From SZUA-186 sp041552135 (GTDB lineage: Bacteria > Pseudomonadota > Gammaproteobacteria > UBA9214), in the NCBI GenBank assembly GCA_041552135.1, contig JBFELL010000088.1:1-11726 (forward strand): 11,726 nucleotides of DNA. Direction: 5' to 3'. This document shows, one piece after another, positions 1-7,099 of the stretch. The position numbers were made by a program, and so were the translations under genes. The notes under the pieces were generated by a model. It was not told the DNA's origin. It made no database searches and was given only the letters and a program-made list of their open reading frames with translations. Positions within the stretch are counted from its first letter, which is position 1, and each line of letters begins with the position of its first letter.

Positions 1-6
1 ATCGGC

Positions 7-29
7 CTTCTCCCCTTGAAGGGGAGAAG
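7..29. terminator. Perfect short hairpin at left edge
   Basis: A 10-bp perfect stem (CTTCTCCCCT pairing with AGGGGAGAAG) closes on a three-base loop. No T-tract follows on either strand, so it is not a classical intrinsic terminator. It lies upstream of the DUF2845 gene and could end an upstream transcript outside the window or be part of an intergenic repeat. Confidence 0.35.
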
Positions 30-87
30 CAATCAAGCGGGACAGCACTGCGTGCAAGTCATAAAAAACACATGGAGGTTACAGACC

Positions 88-372
88 ATGAAACGACGCC
101 TCTGCACATACGCGCTGCTGTTGACTGCCCTGTGCATGCATCAGTCCGCCTGGGCGATGAGCCTGCGCTGCGGAACCGCGCTGATCAAGGTTGGCGACAG
201 CAAACTCAAGGTCATGAAACATTGCGGTGAACCCGACTACAAGGATGTGATTTCTGGCGCACTGGATTCCCGGGTCGAGGAATGGATCTACCAGCGTAGT
301 ACACAGGAGTTCCCCATCGTCCTGACCATCAGGGGACATGAGGTGATCCGGATACAACGTCTGGAGGAATAG
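88..372 (+). CDS. Small exported DUF2845-family protein
   Basis: The product has 94 residues. The ATG at 88 is preferred over one 72 bases upstream because a GGAGG ribosome binding site (74-78) precedes it and translation then begins with a good Sec signal peptide: MKRR, a hydrophobic run, and a likely cleavage after AWA near residue 23. The mature part starts with an LRCGTALIKVGD-like segment, followed by a KHCGEPDYK motif; its two cysteines (Cys28, Cys46) could form a disulfide in the periplasm. This pattern and a C-terminal beta-rich WIYQR...VLTIRG segment fit the DUF2845 family, whose function is unknown. The last 44 bases overlap the 3' end of the convergent metallopeptidase gene. Family assignment is from memory of the motif, not a search. 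Confidence 0.8.
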   Translation: MKRRLCTYALLLTALCMHQSAWAMSLRCGTALIKVGDSKLKVMKHCGEPDYKDVISGALDSRVEEWIYQRSTQEFPIVLTIRGHEVIRIQRLEE

Positions 373-1456
373 CGACAGACACCGCTTCGCGCCCGGCATC
401 CATTACCGCCTGCAAACGCCGGCTGCGCGCTTCAGCCGGCAGCGCGCCAATCTCGGCGGCTAGCGAGTAAAACCACGCAAAATCACCGTCGGCCTGCTGC
501 AGCAAGCGCTGGAATGCCGGCAGATACTCGCGGTAGGCGGCCGTGGCAGCCAGTTGCGCATTATTGATGTCACCGGCAAACCAGGTGTCGTAGTCGCCCT
601 CCCCGCCCCAGTCCCGCTTCATGGCGGCATAGCCGGCACGCATGCCCCCGATCAGCCGCTGCTTCTGCTGTCGCTTCTCCGTTTCACTGAGATCCGAGGC
701 GTAGACGGCGAGCAGCTGCTCCCGGGTCTGCGCGACCAGCGCATGGAAACCCGCCCGACGTTCATGAAACCGCTGATACTCCCTTGTCGCTGTCGCATCG
801 CCCCGCTGCGCCAGCCAGGCCTTCACGCCGGCGAGCTCGACGGCAGTGGCGAAACTTTCGTTAAACGCGGTATCACCCGCCACATACAGCTGCTGGTGGG
901 CCAGTTCATGGAAGATCAGGCCGGCAAGCCGGGCCTCGCTGAAATCAATCACGGTGTTCAGTACGGGGTCATCAAACCACCCCAGCGTCGAATAGGCCGT
1001 CACCCCGCCCGAATAGACATCATAGCCCTGCTCGCGCAGGCCGCTGGCAAAACGCGCCGCATCGGTTTCGGCAAAATACCCGCGGTAGGCGACACAACCG
1101 GCAATCGGGTAACACCAGGTCTTGAGTTCCAGTGACAGCTCGGGTGCCGCAAACACGTTCCAGACAACGAATGGCCGCTCGATGTCGGCATACAGGGTAT
1201 AACTGCCATTGTCAGGCAATGCCAGCATGTCGCTGGCGAAGCGGCGCAGCGCCTGCACCGTTTCCAGTCTGCGCCGCAACCCGGGGTCGGTCGCAGGGTC
1301 GCTGATCAGCTCCTCGACCGGCTGGCGGCGCACCATGACATCCAGTTGCCCGGACACCGACTGGGAGTAGTAGCCGAGTGTGGCACAGGCTGTTGTCATC
1401 GCCGCTCCGCTCGCCAGCAGCACAACGCGCAGGATGCGGCAGCTGTCAGCGCACAC
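329..1456 (-). CDS. Lipoprotein zinc metallopeptidase, PF10023-type putative aminopeptidase
   Basis: This is a predicted 375-residue metallopeptidase. The zinc site is HELAHQ (His183, Glu184, His187 from the chosen start), with a probable third ligand Glu200 in NESFA 13 residues after the second histidine; this resembles gluzincins and the PF10023 'putative aminopeptidase' family, which has a similar length. The frame is open upstream to 1597, but that segment is Pro/Arg-rich and lies antiparallel to nothing conserved, so I chose the GTG at 1456. It gives a short basic start, a hydrophobic stretch (ILRVVLLASGAAM) and a lipobox-like TTAC, with Cys24 as the lipidated residue. The start has no strong ribosome binding site and lies inside the end of the upstream small gene (11-base overlap), which suggests translational coupling. 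The substrate is unknown; envelope anchoring is inferred. Confidence 0.8.
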   Translation of the reverse strand: MCADSCRILRVVLLASGAAMTTACATLGYYSQSVSGQLDVMVRRQPVEELISDPATDPGLRRRLETVQALRRFASDMLALPDNGSYTLYADIERPFVVWNVFAAPELSLELKTWCYPIAGCVAYRGYFAETDAARFASGLREQGYDVYSGGVTAYSTLGWFDDPVLNTVIDFSEARLAGLIFHELAHQQLYVAGDTAFNESFATAVELAGVKAWLAQRGDATATREYQRFHERRAGFHALVAQTREQLLAVYASDLSETEKRQQKQRLIGGMRAGYAAMKRDWGGEGDYDTWFAGDINNAQLAATAAYREYLPAFQRLLQQADGDFAWFYSLAAEIGALPAEARSRRLQAVMDAGREAVSVAIPPDVVSGSPHVP

Positions 1457-1637
1457 GCTCAAGGGAGTTCTGCCAGTTCGCGGGTGTGGTCGTTCCAAGG
1501 CAGGCAAGGCGGCCGACCTCGTTCTCGTACCAGCCGGTGTCGTTACGCAGTGGCTCGACGGCATAGCCCCACCAGGCGCCGGAACTGTCCTGGGCAACCC
1601 AGCAGACCCAGTCAGGGATGTTGCCGGGCGGTTTCAC
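1446..1637 (-). CDS. Small Trp/Cys-rich hypothetical protein coupled to the metallopeptidase
   Basis: A 63-residue product with six tryptophans and two cysteines (Cys12 in DWVCWV, Cys46 in RLACLG). I do not recognise the family. The start is a GTG with a GAGGCGG-like ribosome binding site about six bases upstream. Its last codons overlap the GTG start of the metallopeptidase by 11 bases, so the two are very likely one operon with coupled translation. There is no signal peptide or membrane segment, so it should be cytoplasmic. The WVCWVAQDSSGAWWGYAVEP segment looks like beta strands with a conserved-style core rather than random translation, and the codon pattern is protein-like. The soxB terminator lies 32-58 bases upstream, so transcription must start in that short gap or read through. 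Confidence 0.65.
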   Translation of the reverse strand: MKPPGNIPDWVCWVAQDSSGAWWGYAVEPLRNDTGWYENEVGRLACLGTTTPANWQNSLERVR

Positions 1638-1669
1638 GCTATCCGCCTCATCCGGTTACTGATCCATGA

Positions 1670-1695
1670 AAAAGGCCCCGTAAACGGGGCCTTTT
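1670..1695 (-). terminator. Intrinsic terminator of soxB
   Basis: An 11-bp perfect stem (AAAAGGCCCCG pairing with CGGGGCCTTTT) with a four-base loop is followed on the minus strand by a run of five T. It sits 24 bases after the soxB stop and matches a textbook Rho-independent terminator. The A-rich side makes it potentially bidirectional, but no rightward gene ends here. Confidence 0.9.
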
Positions 1696-1719
1696 CCACT
1701 GCATCGGCCGGCGTTCGCG

Positions 1720-3666
1720 TCAGCCCAGCTCACCGGGATAGTCGGAGATACCCGGGTTGTCCTTCACGCCCACCACCTTGGGATGGTTGATCTTGGGCAA
1801 TTTCAGGACATTGTCCTTACCCCTGGTGGCCACGATGTAGTCGCGCACCACATCCCACATCAGGCGGCCTTCCGGTGTCCGGTTGACAGTCGCCCAGCCG
1901 GCGACCTTGTAGGTCTCGCCCGCCTCGATGATATGGCCGTTATCTAGCCGTACATCGGAGATGCGATGGCCAAGCTCGGCATTCGGCTTGATGGTGTAGT
2001 CAAGTCCGCCGACCCGGACCATGTCGCCACCGGACTGCAGGTACGGGTCGGGGTCGAACAGGTTGTCCGCCACGCCCTCGAGCATGTTGAGCAGGTCGGC
2101 GCCGGTCATGTCCATGACATAGGTCTCGCTGTAGGTCGTGGCGCACTGGGTCATGACATCCTCCATGGTGATCCACTCGCCCTCGAGGGTGGAAGTGCCC
2201 CAGCGGACACCGGCCGACAGGGCGATATCGGCGTCGTATTCATGTCGCAGGGCGTTGCACAGCACCTGGTCCCAGGTACCCATGAAATTGCCGCGGCGGT
2301 ACAGCACGCGGTCGGCAATGGCCAGCTTCTCGCCGAGGATCTCCTCGTAGGTCTTGCCGACACGGGCCGGGTTGAAGAAGAACTTGCTGGAACGGCTCTC
2401 GATGATCTTCTCGTCGTATTTTGTCTGCCGCATCTGGTCGATGTAGGCCTGCATTTCCTTGTCCGGCTCCAGCCAGTCGGAAATGATCGGCAGCATCCGG
2501 TAGTTCATCGAATTGATCTTGCCCGCGGAGATATCGAAGTCCATGACGCCGACGAACTTGCTGTTGGAACCGGCGTTGGTCACCAGGCAGGTATGGCCCT
2601 CGACGTTCTTCACCTCGACCGGGCGCGGAATGCCGTCGTGGGTGTGGCCGCCGAACACCGCGTTCAGGCCGGGCACGCGCTCGGCCATCTTGATGTCCAC
2701 GTCCATGCCGTTGTGCGACAGCAGCACGATGGCATCGGGATTCTCGTCCTCACGAATGCCCTTGACCAGCGAGATCATGTCGTCCTCGCGCAGGCCGAAC
2801 GACCAGTCGGGGAAGAACTCCTGCGGGTTGGCATTGGCGGTACGCGGGAAGGCCTGGCCGACTACGCAAATGCGTGCCCCGCCGACGTTCTTGATGACAT
2901 AGGGCCGGAAGGCATGACCGGAGTCCTCGTCATACAGGCCACGGCCGTCGTACTTCTCCACCATGGTGGCGTACTCGTCGCCGAACAGGGCATCTTCCTT
3001 CACGCGCACGTTCTGGCCGATGAAGTCACCCTTGAACAGGGCCACGTTGCTGAGCACCTCGTCCTCGCGGTAGGTGAACTCCCAGTGGCCGACCATGACA
3101 TCGAGGCCGAGGATGTTCGAGGCCTCGACCATGTCGACACCGCGGGTCCACAGCGCGGTACCCGAACCCTGCCACAGGTCGCCACCGTCGAGGGTCAGCG
3201 TGTTTTCCCTGCCGCCGGCCGATGCCCGCAGGCTCTCGAGCAAGGTCCGCACCTGGGCATAGCCGCCGGTCCTGCCGAACCGGCCTGCCGCCCTGGCAAA
3301 ATCCAGGTAGGTGTAGGCATAGGCCTCGGGGCTGTCCGGCTCCAGGCCCATGGCCTCCAGAAAGCCCTTGCCGACGATATGCGGCGGACGGCCAAAGGCA
3401 TCGCCCACGCCAAGGTTGACATTGGGCTCGCGAAAATAGACCGGGTTGAGCTGTCCGTGGACATCGGTGATATGCAGGATACGCGCATTGCCCTGCATGG
3501 GGAGATCGTAAAACCCGGCGGACGGGTCCGGTGCCGGCATCGCCCCGGTGGCGGCGGGCGCCTCCGTGGCGCCGTTGTCGGACTTGCTGCAGGCAACCAG
3601 GCCGGGACCTGCAACGGCACTGGCACCCAGGATCTTCAGGAATTCTCTACGATCGAAAGGAGGCAT
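1720..3666 (-). CDS. soxB: SoxB thiosulfohydrolase, Tat signal with lipobox
   Basis: A 648-residue SoxB-type dinuclear metallohydrolase related to 5'-nucleotidases. In the Sox pathway SoxB hydrolyses the terminal sulfone from the cysteine-bound sulfur adduct on SoxY, releasing sulfate in the periplasm. Metallophosphatase-type motifs are in order: DVHGQL (Asp68, His70), LDGGDLWQGS (around Asp163), VGHWEFTY (194-199, the SoxB form of the nucleotidase GNHE box), SHNGMD (His318) and GGHTHDG (His341, His343). SoxB hallmarks are YFREPNVNLG, ALWTRGVDMVEAS, YRRGNFMGTWDQ and GGDMVRVGG. The start has a twin-arginine motif (DRREFLK), then a hydrophobic stretch ending GLVAC; Cys26 could be lipidated after Tat export. 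An AGGG ribosome binding site lies upstream. No other sox gene is in the window, and the gene is a single unit with its own terminator. Catalytic roles are from family knowledge; SoxB identity is strong. Confidence 0.93.
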   Translation of the reverse strand: MPPFDRREFLKILGASAVAGPGLVACSKSDNGATEAPAATGAMPAPDPSAGFYDLPMQGNARILHITDVHGQLNPVYFREPNVNLGVGDAFGRPPHIVGKGFLEAMGLEPDSPEAYAYTYLDFARAAGRFGRTGGYAQVRTLLESLRASAGGRENTLTLDGGDLWQGSGTALWTRGVDMVEASNILGLDVMVGHWEFTYREDEVLSNVALFKGDFIGQNVRVKEDALFGDEYATMVEKYDGRGLYDEDSGHAFRPYVIKNVGGARICVVGQAFPRTANANPQEFFPDWSFGLREDDMISLVKGIREDENPDAIVLLSHNGMDVDIKMAERVPGLNAVFGGHTHDGIPRPVEVKNVEGHTCLVTNAGSNSKFVGVMDFDISAGKINSMNYRMLPIISDWLEPDKEMQAYIDQMRQTKYDEKIIESRSSKFFFNPARVGKTYEEILGEKLAIADRVLYRRGNFMGTWDQVLCNALRHEYDADIALSAGVRWGTSTLEGEWITMEDVMTQCATTYSETYVMDMTGADLLNMLEGVADNLFDPDPYLQSGGDMVRVGGLDYTIKPNAELGHRISDVRLDNGHIIEAGETYKVAGWATVNRTPEGRLMWDVVRDYIVATRGKDNVLKLPKINHPKVVGVKDNPGISDYPGELG

Positions 3667-3856
3667 AATCTTACCCTGATTGTTTTCATTTGAAAGAGGA
3701 CGGCTTTACCATAGCCGGCCGGTTCTGCCGCAACGGCATGCAAGGCCGCACACAACTGCCCGGCAATCGCCGCAGACACCGGAACGGTCGAGCGTCCGAT
3801 GATAAAACACAAGCGCAGGGATTTACACACAAAAACGAAATCACATACACCATATC
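3667..3856. promoter_or_regulatory. Divergent intergenic region between soxB and the hupE-like gene
   Basis: These 190 bases separate two divergent genes and so must carry promoters for both. I see no convincing -35/-10 pair. A small hairpin (CGGCT at 3701-3705 with AGCCG at 3713-3717) lies in the soxB leader, and the half next to the hupE-like start is A-rich. No operator palindrome stood out. Confidence 0.4.
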
Positions 3857-5086
3857 ATGATATTCGCCCCGAATCGCCGGGCAGCGCACCGGCACACGCC
3901 AACCATCGCCCGACAGGCATGGCTTACCGGCCTGATACACAGTGGTAACTGCATCCTGCAGCTCCCGTTGCTGCTGCTGTGTCTTGCGCAAACGTCAGGT
4001 GCCGCCGCAGATATCGTCAAGCCCGCCCTGGTAGAGATCAGCGTCAATACAAACGGCACCTGGCACATCGAGGTGCGTGCCAGCATCGAGGCCCTGCTTA
4101 CCGGTATCAACGCGAAGTACAAAAACACCCGTGAGGCGCCAACCGCAGAGGAATACGACAAGCTGCGGGTACTGCAGGCCGAAGAACTGATGCTGGCCTT
4201 CGAACCCTTCCAGCAGATCTTTGCCCGTGAGATCCGGCTCAACTTCGATGGCCAGCCCGTACCGCTGACGATCACGCACGTGGAGATACCGGAGCCCGGC
4301 TACACCAAGGTGCCCCGCACCAGCGTGATTACCCTGAATGGCCGGATCGCACGCTCGGTCGAGAACGTCACCTGGTACTACCCGGCGCGCTTCGGTGACA
4401 ACGCGGTGCGTGTGCGCCAGGTCGACGAGACCAACGAGAAGTGGCACTGGTCCGACTGGCAATGGCTGCGCGGCGACAAGCCAAGCGATCCATTTTCACT
4501 GACCGAGGTGTTCACACGCCAGTCGATGACAGACGTCATTACCAGCTACATGGTGGCGGGCTTCGAGCATATCCTGCCCAGGGGCACGGACCACATCCTG
4601 TTCATACTCGGTATCTTCCTGCTCAGCACCCGCATGCGCCCCCTGCTCTGGCAGGTCACCATGTTCACCGTCGCCCATACCATCACGCTCGGGCTATCCA
4701 CCGCCGGCGTCATCGAACTGCCGGCCAATATCGTCGAGCCGCTGATCGCCCTGTCCATTGCCTACATCGGCTTCGAGAATGTTTTTGCCAGCACCCTGCA
4801 CGCCAGCCGGCTGTTTATCGTCTTCGGCTTCGGGCTGCTGCATGGCATGGGCTTTGCCAGCGTACTGGCCGATTTCGGCCTGCCTGAAGACGCCTTCATG
4901 ACCGCCCTGATCAGCTTCAACATCGGCGTCGAGTTCGGCCAGCTGGCAGTCATCTCGCTGGCCTTCCTGGCCGTCGGGCTGTGGTTTTCACGAAAACCCT
5001 GGTACCGCAAGGTCATCATTATCCCCGCCTCGATGGCCATCGCGATGATTGGCCTGTACTGGACCTGGGACCGGATCGTACTGTAG
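3857..5086 (+). CDS. HupE/UreJ-like membrane protein
   Basis: A 409-residue protein with an N-terminal signal-like hydrophobic segment (about residues 31-50), a soluble extracytoplasmic domain (about 51-225) and a C-terminal bundle of about six or seven membrane helices (about 228-405). The membrane part has the family-type GFEHILPRGTDHILFILG (His238, His246), a later TVAHTITLG (His274) and GLLHGMGFA (His329); such intramembrane histidines fit HupE/UreJ proteins, proposed to move nickel or cobalt for hydrogenase or urease. The large soluble domain followed by HupE-like helices matches the HupE_UreJ_2 arrangement (PF13795), which often has no hydrogenase link. No metalloenzyme genes are nearby, so the transported substrate is unknown. 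The ATG at 3857 has no clear ribosome binding site, and no better in-frame start is visible. Confidence 0.8.
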   Translation: MIFAPNRRAAHRHTPTIARQAWLTGLIHSGNCILQLPLLLLCLAQTSGAAADIVKPALVEISVNTNGTWHIEVRASIEALLTGINAKYKNTREAPTAEEYDKLRVLQAEELMLAFEPFQQIFAREIRLNFDGQPVPLTITHVEIPEPGYTKVPRTSVITLNGRIARSVENVTWYYPARFGDNAVRVRQVDETNEKWHWSDWQWLRGDKPSDPFSLTEVFTRQSMTDVITSYMVAGFEHILPRGTDHILFILGIFLLSTRMRPLLWQVTMFTVAHTITLGLSTAGVIELPANIVEPLIALSIAYIGFENVFASTLHASRLFIVFGFGLLHGMGFASVLADFGLPEDAFMTALISFNIGVEFGQLAVISLAFLAVGLWFSRKPWYRKVIIIPASMAIAMIGLYWTWDRIVL

Positions 5087-5173
5087 AAAACACCCCGACG
5101 CCGTGAATAGCATTACCGATCGTCGCTCAGGAAAATCAGGTGGCTGTGATAGAGTAAGTGCTACGGAAAACCT

Positions 5174-5187
5174 TATAAATACAGGGA
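5174..5187 (+). promoter_or_regulatory. Ribosome binding site and possible -10 box before the patatin gene
   Basis: An AGGGA ribosome binding site (5183-5187) lies 10 bases before the TTG at 5198 and supports that unusual start. Just upstream, TATAAAT at 5174-5180 resembles a -10 box, but it has no convincing -35 and would leave a leader under 20 bases. The ribosome binding site is the firmer part. Confidence 0.4.
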
Positions 5188-5197
5188 TACACACATT

Positions 5198-6370
5198 TTG
5201 CCTGCCTGCCTGTCAACCCGGACTTTTCGGTTGCCACCCGCCATCGGGCTGCGGCTGCTGGCCCTCTGCTCCGCGCTCCTGCTCGCCGGCTGCGCCACTA
5301 CCCGCGACGGCGAAATGGTGGTCTGTGACAGCCTCGGCCCGCAACTCACGACACCCACCCGGGCCACGCCGGCGGATGAAATCAATGTCCTGCTGCTGTC
5401 CGCGGGCGGCCCGTGGGGCGCCTTCGGGGTCGGCTTCCTGGATGGCTGGTCAGGGGTCAGCACCCCGCCGGAGCGGCAGCGACCGGTGTTCGATATCGCC
5501 ATCGGCATCTCGACCGGCGCCATGATGGTCACGCACGCCTTTCTCGGCAGCGAGTATGACGGGGTGCTGCGCGAGCAGGTGGCATCCCTGACCACGAAGG
5601 ATGTCTTCCGGCGACGATCCATACTCGCCGCCATGCTGGGTGACGCCGCAACCGACAGCACACCGTTGCGGCGGCGCCTGGAACAAATCATTACCGTAGA
5701 GACCCTGGATCGCGTCGCGGATGCCTGGCTGAACGAGGGCCGCCGGCTGGCGGTGATCGCCGTCGACCTCGACTGCGGCAACACGGAAACCCTTGATCTG
5801 ACGGCCGTCGCCCTGCAGCGCAACGACCCGGCACGCCGCGACCGCTACATCGACTACATCATGGCCTCGGCGGCAAGCCCTGTGGTCTTCCCCCCCGTAT
5901 TCATCGACGGTCACATGATGGTCGATGGCGCGCTGCGGCAGCACGTCCCGTTGCCGAGCCAGATCGAGGCACTGTTTCCGACCAGGGAAAACGCTCGGGA
6001 ACCCCATGTCAATCTCTATGCCCTTATCAACAGCCCGCTAGAGACCTATCCGATGTGCGTAACCGACCACGTGCTGCTGATCGCCATGCGCATCAGCCAG
6101 GTCTGGACCGGAGAACGCGCCGCCGACAGTGTCGCACTTACCGTGACAGGTGCCAGGGAGCGCGGCTGGACGGTGAGATATGCGGTACCCCTGAGCGCCC
6201 CCTGTAATCCTCTCCCGCCCCCCGAGGACTACTTCGAGCGGAATTTCATGCAGTGCCAGTATGACTATGGCCACCGCACCGCGACCGCGGAGACCTCACC
6301 CTGGCACAACACAGCCGATCATCTGCCGAATACAATCACGATCCATGGCGATCACCCCTGTCGAAAGTAA
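5198..6370 (+). CDS. Patatin-like phospholipase lipoprotein
   Basis: A 390-residue predicted serine lipase/phospholipase of the patatin fold. Visible catalytic elements are the glycine-rich oxyanion loop SAGGPWGAFGVG (68-79), the nucleophile elbow GISTG (Ser105) and MVDGAL with Asp243, giving the patatin Ser-Asp dyad; the second motif is DGA, a common variant of DGG/DGA. The N-terminus has two arginines, a hydrophobic run and a textbook lipobox LAGC (Cys32), so it should be a lipoprotein in the inner or outer membrane. The start is TTG at 5198, chosen for the AGGGA site 10 bases upstream and because the signal peptide begins there. The C-terminus carries extra cysteines (around CVTD, APCNP, MQCQYD and HPCRK) that may form disulfides. 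The substrate is unknown; patatins usually release fatty acids from membrane lipids. Confidence 0.85.
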   Translation: MPACLSTRTFRLPPAIGLRLLALCSALLLAGCATTRDGEMVVCDSLGPQLTTPTRATPADEINVLLLSAGGPWGAFGVGFLDGWSGVSTPPERQRPVFDIAIGISTGAMMVTHAFLGSEYDGVLREQVASLTTKDVFRRRSILAAMLGDAATDSTPLRRRLEQIITVETLDRVADAWLNEGRRLAVIAVDLDCGNTETLDLTAVALQRNDPARRDRYIDYIMASAASPVVFPPVFIDGHMMVDGALRQHVPLPSQIEALFPTRENAREPHVNLYALINSPLETYPMCVTDHVLLIAMRISQVWTGERAADSVALTVTGARERGWTVRYAVPLSAPCNPLPPPEDYFERNFMQCQYDYGHRTATAETSPWHNTADHLPNTITIHGDHPCRK

Positions 6371-6431
6371 TCGACGATGACAACCATAGCGAAGCCGGCG
6401 CGAACACATGCCGACCGGCACGCATACTGCT

Positions 6432-6437
6432 TACAAT
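6432..6437 (+). promoter_or_regulatory. Possible -10 box for ychJ
   Basis: TACAAT, one base from TATAAT, lies 30 bases before the ychJ ATG in a spacer of 97 bases. The best -35 candidate (ATGCCG, about 18 bases upstream) matches only three of six positions, so this is suggestive only. A GGGA ribosome binding site follows at 6457-6460. Confidence 0.3.
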
Positions 6438-6467
6438 GAATAACAGACCTGAAACCGGGAACGACCA

Positions 6468-6965
6468 ATGAACGACACGACCTCCTGCCCCTGCGGCTCA
6501 GGACAACCCTATGACCGCTGCTGTGGTCCCCTGATCGACGGCAACGCGCAGGCAAGCGGGCCGGAGGCACTGATGCGCTCGCGCTATACCGCCTTCGCAC
6601 GCCAGCAGATGCCCTACCTGGCCCGCACCCTGCACCCGAGCCAGCGGCACGACTACGACGAGGCCGGCGCGAGCCGCTGGGCCCGCGAGTCGGACTGGGA
6701 GGGACTGGAAATTCTCGACGTCAGTGAAGACCCGTCCAGCGCCAATCGCGGCAGTGTGGAGTTCAGGGCCCACTACCGCATGGGTGGCGTGAAACACGTC
6801 CACCACGAGCTTGCCGAGTTCCGCAGGACCGACGGCAGCTGGTATTTCTACGACGGCAAAATGGTCGGCGCCGGCCAGTTCCGGCGCGAGACCCCCAAGG
6901 TCGGACGCAACGACCCCTGCCCCTGCGGCAGCGGGCGAAAATACAAGACGTGCTGCGGTCGGTGA
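6468..6965 (+). CDS. ychJ: YchJ-family protein with two SEC-C zinc motifs
   Basis: A 165-residue cytosolic protein of the YchJ (UPF0225) family. Both ends carry SEC-C zinc-binding motifs: CPCGSG...CC at residues 7-19 and DPCPCGSGRKYKTCC at 149-163. Between them is the NTF2-like YchJ domain, with the family features LMRSRYTAFA near residue 35 and YLARTLHPSQR. The length and two-motif form match E. coli YchJ, which also has N- and C-terminal SEC-C motifs. The biochemical role is not established; SEC-C motifs in SecA bind zinc and contact SecB and the ribosome, so a protein-contact role is plausible. ATG at 6468 has a GGGA site seven bases upstream. It is followed by a 134-base gap with no terminator. 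Confidence 0.92.
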   Translation: MNDTTSCPCGSGQPYDRCCGPLIDGNAQASGPEALMRSRYTAFARQQMPYLARTLHPSQRHDYDEAGASRWARESDWEGLEILDVSEDPSSANRGSVEFRAHYRMGGVKHVHHELAEFRRTDGSWYFYDGKMVGAGQFRRETPKVGRNDPCPCGSGRKYKTCCGR

Positions 6966-7099
6966 TTCGGGGCTGTGCAGGCCGGGAATCCGCCCGGGGA
7001 CACGCCGCAACCGACGGTCGTAGCAGGCTGGAAGTGACATGGAAGCTTCACAAAGACTTGCTAGAATCAGACCGGTAACTAGACGGGGAACGCAAACCC

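Noticed and set aside
16..87. N-terminal extension of the DUF2845 protein
   Set aside because: The ATG at 88 has a GGAGG site and directly begins the signal peptide; the upstream start has neither.
1457..1597. N-terminal extension of the metallopeptidase from the upstream ATG-like start
   Set aside because: The extra 47 residues are Pro/Arg/Thr-rich, lie over the small coupled gene and would bury the signal peptide and lipobox.
1966..3693. 575-codon open frame opposite soxB
   Set aside because: It runs antisense to a clearly conserved soxB, starts inside the window of that gene, and its Val/His/Gly-rich translation is typical of high-GC shadow frames.
5198..5214. Short CCTG tandem repeat at the patatin start
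   Set aside because: Only three units of four bases, within coding sequence; not enough to call phase variation.
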